In this document: in pieces, positions 9,301-11,679 of the stretch
How positions within the stretch are numbered: the first letter of the stretch is position 1
How the letters are laid out: each line of letters starts with the position of its first letter
Source: an uncultured Propionibacteriaceae bacterium
GTDB taxonomy: Bacteria; Actinomycetota; Actinomycetes; Propionibacteriales; Propionibacteriaceae
Assembly (NCBI GenBank): GCA_937988865.1
Contig: CALKHV010000125.1
Span: forward strand, 1-11,679
Reading direction: 5' to 3'
DNA length: 11,679 nt
Notes under the pieces: generated by a model
Told to the model about the DNA's origin: nothing
Databases searched by the model: none
What the model saw: the letters and a program-made list of their open reading frames with translations, nothing else
Translations under genes and position numbers: made by a program

Positions 9301-9682
9301 AGCAGGGCTCCTGCTCCGGGTCGGCGAGATCGACAAGGCCCGCGACATCTTCACCACGCACGGCGCGGAGGTCGGGCGTCCGATCTACGTCGCCCTCTTC
9401 AACAGTGCCCTGGCGGCCGAGTTGGCTCTCGCGTTCGACGACACGGCGACGGCAGCGCACGCCTACGACTACCTGCGTCCCTTCGCGGGACGCCCGGCCT
9501 CGTCGGGTGCCACGGGCTACATCGGCCCCGTGGACGCCTACCTCGCCCTCGCGTCGCAGGCACTCGGACGCCCGGCCGAGGCGTCCGCCCATGCGGACGC
9601 GGCGCTCGCCCTGTGCTCGGCGTGGGAGATCCCTGCGGTAGCCGACTGGCTGCTCGGGTGGCGCGATCGGGCCGGGTTCTAG
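6350..9682 (+). CDS. SARP-type transcriptional regulator with BTAD, AAA ATPase and helical-repeat domains
   Basis: This is a 1110-residue cytoplasmic regulator. Residues about 14-106 form an OmpR-type winged helix (PLSAAKQRRLLAYLALHRGRP, then ALW and LQGYVADLRRRLEP). Residues about 111-272 are the bacterial transcriptional activation domain (BTAD), ending with RLSEELGVDPALSTRTLYDD. An AAA/STAND ATPase follows, with Walker A GESGIGKS (323-330), Walker B LVLEDVHWAD (416-425) and the RTGGNPFF motif (507-514). The C-terminal half is alanine-rich paired helices, probably TPR-like. The order matches AfsR and the SARP-LAL proteins such as PimR. In such proteins nucleotide binding and the repeat region gate DNA binding. 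No LuxR-type HTH is visible at the C terminus, which ends WLLGWRDRAGF, so DNA contact would depend on the N-terminal winged helix. It is divergent from the glycosyltransferase operon and lies 102 bases upstream of the oxidase gene, which it may control. The inducing signal is unknown. Stop is TAG 9680-9682. Confidence 0.9.
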   Translation: MVVSHSSGPIAGVGVLGVTHLVRDGVALPLSAAKQRRLLAYLALHRGRPVSIPDLIGALWDDRPPPAAHATLQGYVADLRRRLEPDRGPRDTARVLRTDGASYVLDLPRSALDVTAFADTIASAMGAAKFIPDCLRPSVTGDAAELEAALAELDAALDAWGVPFADLDDVPEAIVERHRLDELRTRAQEHSAMFKLALGKHEAAVDALERLAYAHPLREHVWGLLAVALYRGNRQAEALLALKGLRDRLSEELGVDPALSTRTLYDDILRQEGTLAPNAPSPVHPSKLELSPLIGREPEFQRLLALVDDVRSGRGGRAAGILGESGIGKSRLARAVADEAERLGFVVVRGAALEDDSAPPLWPLHQALEQLARRTHTRLEVQGDPGQETRESGTFQLREHLREFLVTASRSAPVALVLEDVHWADLATLHALRHLVDRVESMPVLILVTRLPGTFDAVTRSGLSSAIARVGVRIHLDGLSAPALQGVVINAAGVDLDDAEAGRLHDRTGGNPFFAILLARSGDLTGDHLPGQLLDVLDHQLAKLPAATLETLRIAALLGDEFDPAMVAEVGGDDPWSSLDRLADALAVGVVVEHGGVLDFAHPLLREAVIAITPVAVRAQLHARIARALEARSQTTTATRTRAAHHWRLAGPAFARQAWRATTRAADAAHDVFAHDEEADLLAQALASLELDPGAPAGSRFELLERQGLALRWAGRPEAAARVQGEAFAAAEATGDRELILRAVRARGQGVLWDAIRYAEPDGEYSLALARLLRRLGDEESALRALTLASLACETYYVAPPDRIDGWAAEALALSERLGDEDLKRDVQGRALGARWRPDTALERHAVATAMAESARGSRDVRSRALAGCWELILETELGNIDAARSLYRPLRHLVDDNHLSALSPSLDLFEASWAAQAGQHDVARRSLTRVQDHARSAGSSHLARAATALGVVNAALAGDADTVMATYGALGGIRREVPGHTAAAGLLLRVGEIDKARDIFTTHGAEVGRPIYVALFNSALAAELALAFDDTATAAHAYDYLRPFAGRPASSGATGYIGPVDAYLALASQALGRPAEASAHADAALALCSAWEIPAVADWLLGWRDRAGF

Positions 9683-9722
9683 CGGCGCACCAGTCGCGCC
9701 CCGGTGCGGCCCCAGTCGCGTG
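9679..9722 (+). promoter_or_regulatory. Tandem 11-bp-pitch direct repeats, candidate SARP operator
   Basis: Units begin at 9679 (CTAGCGGCGCA), 9690 (CCAGTCGCGCC), 9701 (CCGGTGCGGCC) and 9712 (CCAGTCGCGTG). The 9690 and 9712 copies share nine identical leading bases at a 22-bp pitch. The other two match the 9690 unit at 7 of 11 positions. SARP regulators such as ActII-ORF4, DnrI and AfsR are known to bind direct heptamers at 11- or 22-bp pitch just upstream of a -10. A -10-like CATCGT lies at 9725-9730. The first unit overlaps the regulator's stop codon. Function is inferred. Confidence 0.45.
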
Positions 9723-9737
9723 GGCATCGTGACCTCA

Positions 9738-9760
9738 GGGCCGCGCACTGTGCGCGGGCC
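9738..9760 (+). promoter_or_regulatory. GC-rich hairpin upstream of the oxidase gene
   Basis: GGGCCGCGCAC and GTGCGCGGGCC flank a single T. Eight continuous pairs (9741-9748 with 9750-9757) are followed by one G-G mismatch and two more pairs; in RNA the innermost pairs would open to a three-base loop. There is no T-run after it. It may be a U-less terminator for the regulator gene, a 5' leader structure of the oxidase mRNA, or a dyad operator. It ends 13 bases before the GAGGT ribosome binding site. Confidence 0.4.
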
Positions 9761-9784
9761 ACTCGATCACAACGAGGTACGTCG

Positions 9785-11679
9785 ATGAAAACCGGTTCCC
9801 GCATTCTCGTCGCAGCCGCCCTGGTCTCGCTCTCGCTGCCCCTGGTGAACACCTCGGCCCTCGGGGCCCTGCCCAGCGGCGCGACGGACGCCACGGTGGT
9901 TCCCCACTACTTCGGGCCCTGGCCCAACTGGGCGCTCAGCCCACTCACCCTGACGACTGCAGCGGTGTCGATCGACGGTGCAGGCAAGGATGCTGCAGCC
10001 GTCGCCCAGGTCGACCCTGTCACCGGAGGCATTGCCAGCATCTCTGTCACCTCCCCCGGGCACGACTACGTTCAGGGGACCACGACGGTGACCATCGCCG
10101 GGAGCACCGGGACGGCGGCCACCGCCGCGGCCACCGTGAGCGCGTCCGGCGTGGTCATCGGGTTCACCGACGTGGTGACAGGTGCGGGCTACACGTCCTT
10201 CGACGTGGGGCTGGCAGGAGGCGGAGGAACCGGGGCGACCGCGATCGGGTCGGGCGGGGTGGACGCCATCGCCATCACCGACGGCGGCTCGGGCTACGTC
10301 ATGCCCACCGTCGACGTCGACCTGCCTGATGACCCGAACGGCGTCCAGGCGCGTGCGCACATCCCGATGATCGCCAACGGCGACAGCGTCGACGGCATGG
10401 ACGGCAACGGCACGATCACCGAGATCGTCATCGACGAACCCGGCTCCGGCTACACCACGGCGCCCGCCCTCTCGATCCGCAACGGCACCCAGTTCGACCC
10501 GATCAACTTCCCGGACGGCGGAGGGCCCGCAGCGGCAAAGACCACGCTGAAGCTCACGGCGGTCAACGTCGTCGACTTCGGGACGGGATACACCAGCGCA
10601 CCGAGCGTGACCATCACCGATCCGGTCGGCACGGGCGACGGTGCAAGCGCGGCGGCGCTGACGGACGTGGGCGCGATCACCGAGATCGCGGTCAACACCC
10701 CTGGTGACGGATACATCACGCCGGGGATGAAGAAGTTCGTCGACGACCTGCCCGTCACGTGCACGCCGCCCGCGTGCCCGACGACCGGCAAGTTCATCCC
10801 GAACGCCGTCCCTGCGTCCAAGAAGTACAACGGCGTCGAGGCCGACGAGTACGTCATCGGTCTCGTCCAGTACCGGACCAACTTCTCATCCAGCCTGCCC
10901 AACGGGACGCTCGTCCGCGGCTACGTGCAGCTCGAGACCGCGGCCAACGCGGGCATCAGCCAGCACGTCGCCCTCACCAACGAGTTGCTGGACGGCACCA
11001 AGGTGCCGGTCGCCGGCGCATATCTGGGCGTCACGGCACCCCAGTACCTCGGCCCGTTCATCGGCGCCACCAAGGACAAGCCCGTCCGCATCGTGTTCCG
11101 CAATCTGCTGCCCACCGGGACCAATGGTGACCTGTTCCTCCCGGCCGACTCCAGCATGATGGGCTCGGGGATGGTCCCGATGGACATGATGGCTCCCACG
11201 AACGCCAACTCGGTCACCGACGAGGTCCGCAACCCTGCCTGCACCCAGGACCCCAAGCCCAACGGCTGCTTCGATGACAACCGCGCCACCCTGCACCTTC
11301 ACGGCGGTATCACCCCGTGGATCAGCGACGGCACACCGCACCAGTGGATCACCCCGGCGGGCGAGACTGGCACGTGGCCCCAGGGCGTCAGCGTGCAGAA
11401 CGTCCCCGACATGCTCGTGAACCCGGCCAACCCGGCCAGCCCGGTCGTCTGCGAGGCCAAGAACGATGGCTGCCAGACCTTCTTCTACACCAATCAGCAG
11501 AGTGCGCGACTGATGTTCTACCACGACCACTCCTGGGGCATCACGCGCCTCAACGTGTACGCCGGTGAGGCCGCCGGTTACGCGATCACCGACGCCACCG
11601 AGAAGAAGCTCGTCGCCGACGGGATCATCCCCGGCGCCGATGCCACCCTGCCGCTCATCGTCCAGGACAAGACCTTCGT
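9785..11679 (+). CDS. Secreted multicopper oxidase with inserted G-x-G-Y repeat array, 3' partial
   Basis: The gene starts at ATG 9785, with GAGGT at 9774-9778 six bases upstream, and is open through the right edge (631 residues visible). Residues 1-27 look like a Sec signal peptide: K2 and R6, hydrophobic core 7-21, and possible cleavage near ALG-A (27/28). There is no twin arginine. HYFGPWPNWALSPL (41-54) and MKKFVDDLP (315-323) resemble the N-terminal strap of bacterial CotA/OmpB-like multicopper oxidases. Between them lies a repeat array. The cupredoxin part then shows YVIGLVQYRTNF (356-367), PVRIVFRNLLPTG (433-445), the first copper motif HLHGG (504-508), TPWISDGTPHQW (510-521) and the second motif FYHDHSWGITRLNVYAGEAAGY (578-599, H580 and H582). 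These two motifs supply ligands of the trinuclear type 2/type 3 copper site. The remaining two, including the type 1 site, would lie beyond the edge. It should oxidise a phenolic, metal or other reducing substrate outside the membrane, with oxygen as acceptor. The exact substrate is unknown. Confidence 0.92.
   Translation, partial: MKTGSRILVAAALVSLSLPLVNTSALGALPSGATDATVVPHYFGPWPNWALSPLTLTTAAVSIDGAGKDAAAVAQVDPVTGGIASISVTSPGHDYVQGTTTVTIAGSTGTAATAAATVSASGVVIGFTDVVTGAGYTSFDVGLAGGGGTGATAIGSGGVDAIAITDGGSGYVMPTVDVDLPDDPNGVQARAHIPMIANGDSVDGMDGNGTITEIVIDEPGSGYTTAPALSIRNGTQFDPINFPDGGGPAAAKTTLKLTAVNVVDFGTGYTSAPSVTITDPVGTGDGASAAALTDVGAITEIAVNTPGDGYITPGMKKFVDDLPVTCTPPACPTTGKFIPNAVPASKKYNGVEADEYVIGLVQYRTNFSSSLPNGTLVRGYVQLETAANAGISQHVALTNELLDGTKVPVAGAYLGVTAPQYLGPFIGATKDKPVRIVFRNLLPTGTNGDLFLPADSSMMGSGMVPMDMMAPTNANSVTDEVRNPACTQDPKPNGCFDDNRATLHLHGGITPWISDGTPHQWITPAGETGTWPQGVSVQNVPDMLVNPANPASPVVCEAKNDGCQTFFYTNQQSARLMFYHDHSWGITRLNVYAGEAAGYAITDATEKKLVADGIIPGADATLPLIVQDKTF
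10052..10738 (+). repeat. Six-copy G-x-G-Y beta-repeat array within the oxidase
   Basis: Protein-level repeats of the form (I-x-x-I-x-V)-x-x-x-G-x-G-Y-x-x-x-P-x-V-x-I recur with the key tyrosine at residues 95, 136, 171, 223, 269 and 310, that is every 35-52 residues. The clearest copies are EPGSGYTTAPALSI (218-231) and DFGTGYTSAPSVTI (264-277). Glycine/alanine-rich loops such as GGGGTGATA separate them. They likely form small beta modules on the enzyme surface. The copies differ in DNA sequence, so they are old rather than recent duplications. Confidence 0.7.

Noticed and set aside
9686..9708. CGCACC/GGTGCG stem after the regulator stop as a terminator
   Set aside because: Six pairs with an 11-base loop and no T-run; the same bases are better explained by the tandem direct repeats.
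9785..9865. Tat signal peptide on the multicopper oxidase
   Set aside because: There is no twin arginine; the n-region has only K2 and R6, so a Sec signal fits better.

Overview
The window is dense, very GC-rich DNA with GTG starts, GTGA gene overlaps, a probable leaderless start and a SARP/AfsR-type regulator. Together these point to a high-GC actinobacterium; the genus cannot be read from the sequence. There are six protein-coding loci and no RNA genes, insertion sequences or CRISPR arrays that I can see.

Layout. (1) Positions 2-1567, plus strand: the 3' part of a probably exported protein that enters from the left edge and carries a peptidoglycan-binding-like motif. (2) Positions 6202 down to 1599, minus strand: a three-gene operon reading HEAT-repeat/GT4 glycosyltransferase, then GT1-type glycosyltransferase, then NCS2 xanthine/urate-type permease. 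Both junctions are 4-base GTGA stop/start overlaps. The permease has a one-base insertion in a C-run at 1855-1857 that removes its last 84 codons from frame, so it is either a pseudogene or carries a sequence error. (3) Positions 6203-6349: a divergent intergenic region. (4) Positions 6350-9682, plus strand: a 1110-residue SARP-BTAD-AAA-helical-repeat regulator without a C-terminal LuxR helix-turn-helix. (5) Positions 9683-9784: a short intergenic region with tandem 11-bp-pitch repeats, a GC-rich hairpin and a good ribosome binding site. (6) Positions 9785-11679, plus strand: the first 631 residues of a secreted multicopper oxidase that runs off the right edge. It carries an array of about six G-x-G-Y beta repeats inserted into its N-terminal part.

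How the parts may work together. The most suggestive unit is the large regulator followed by the multicopper oxidase. SARP proteins are known to bind direct repeats at an 11- or 22-bp pitch just upstream of a -10 element, and such repeats lie between these two genes. I infer that the regulator may activate the oxidase gene, and that the oxidase acts outside the membrane. The divergent glycosyltransferase operon shares the regulator's upstream region and could be co-regulated, but nothing in the sequence proves this. Glycosyltransferase substrates, the regulator's signal and the oxidase's substrate (metal, phenol or other) cannot be assigned from this window.
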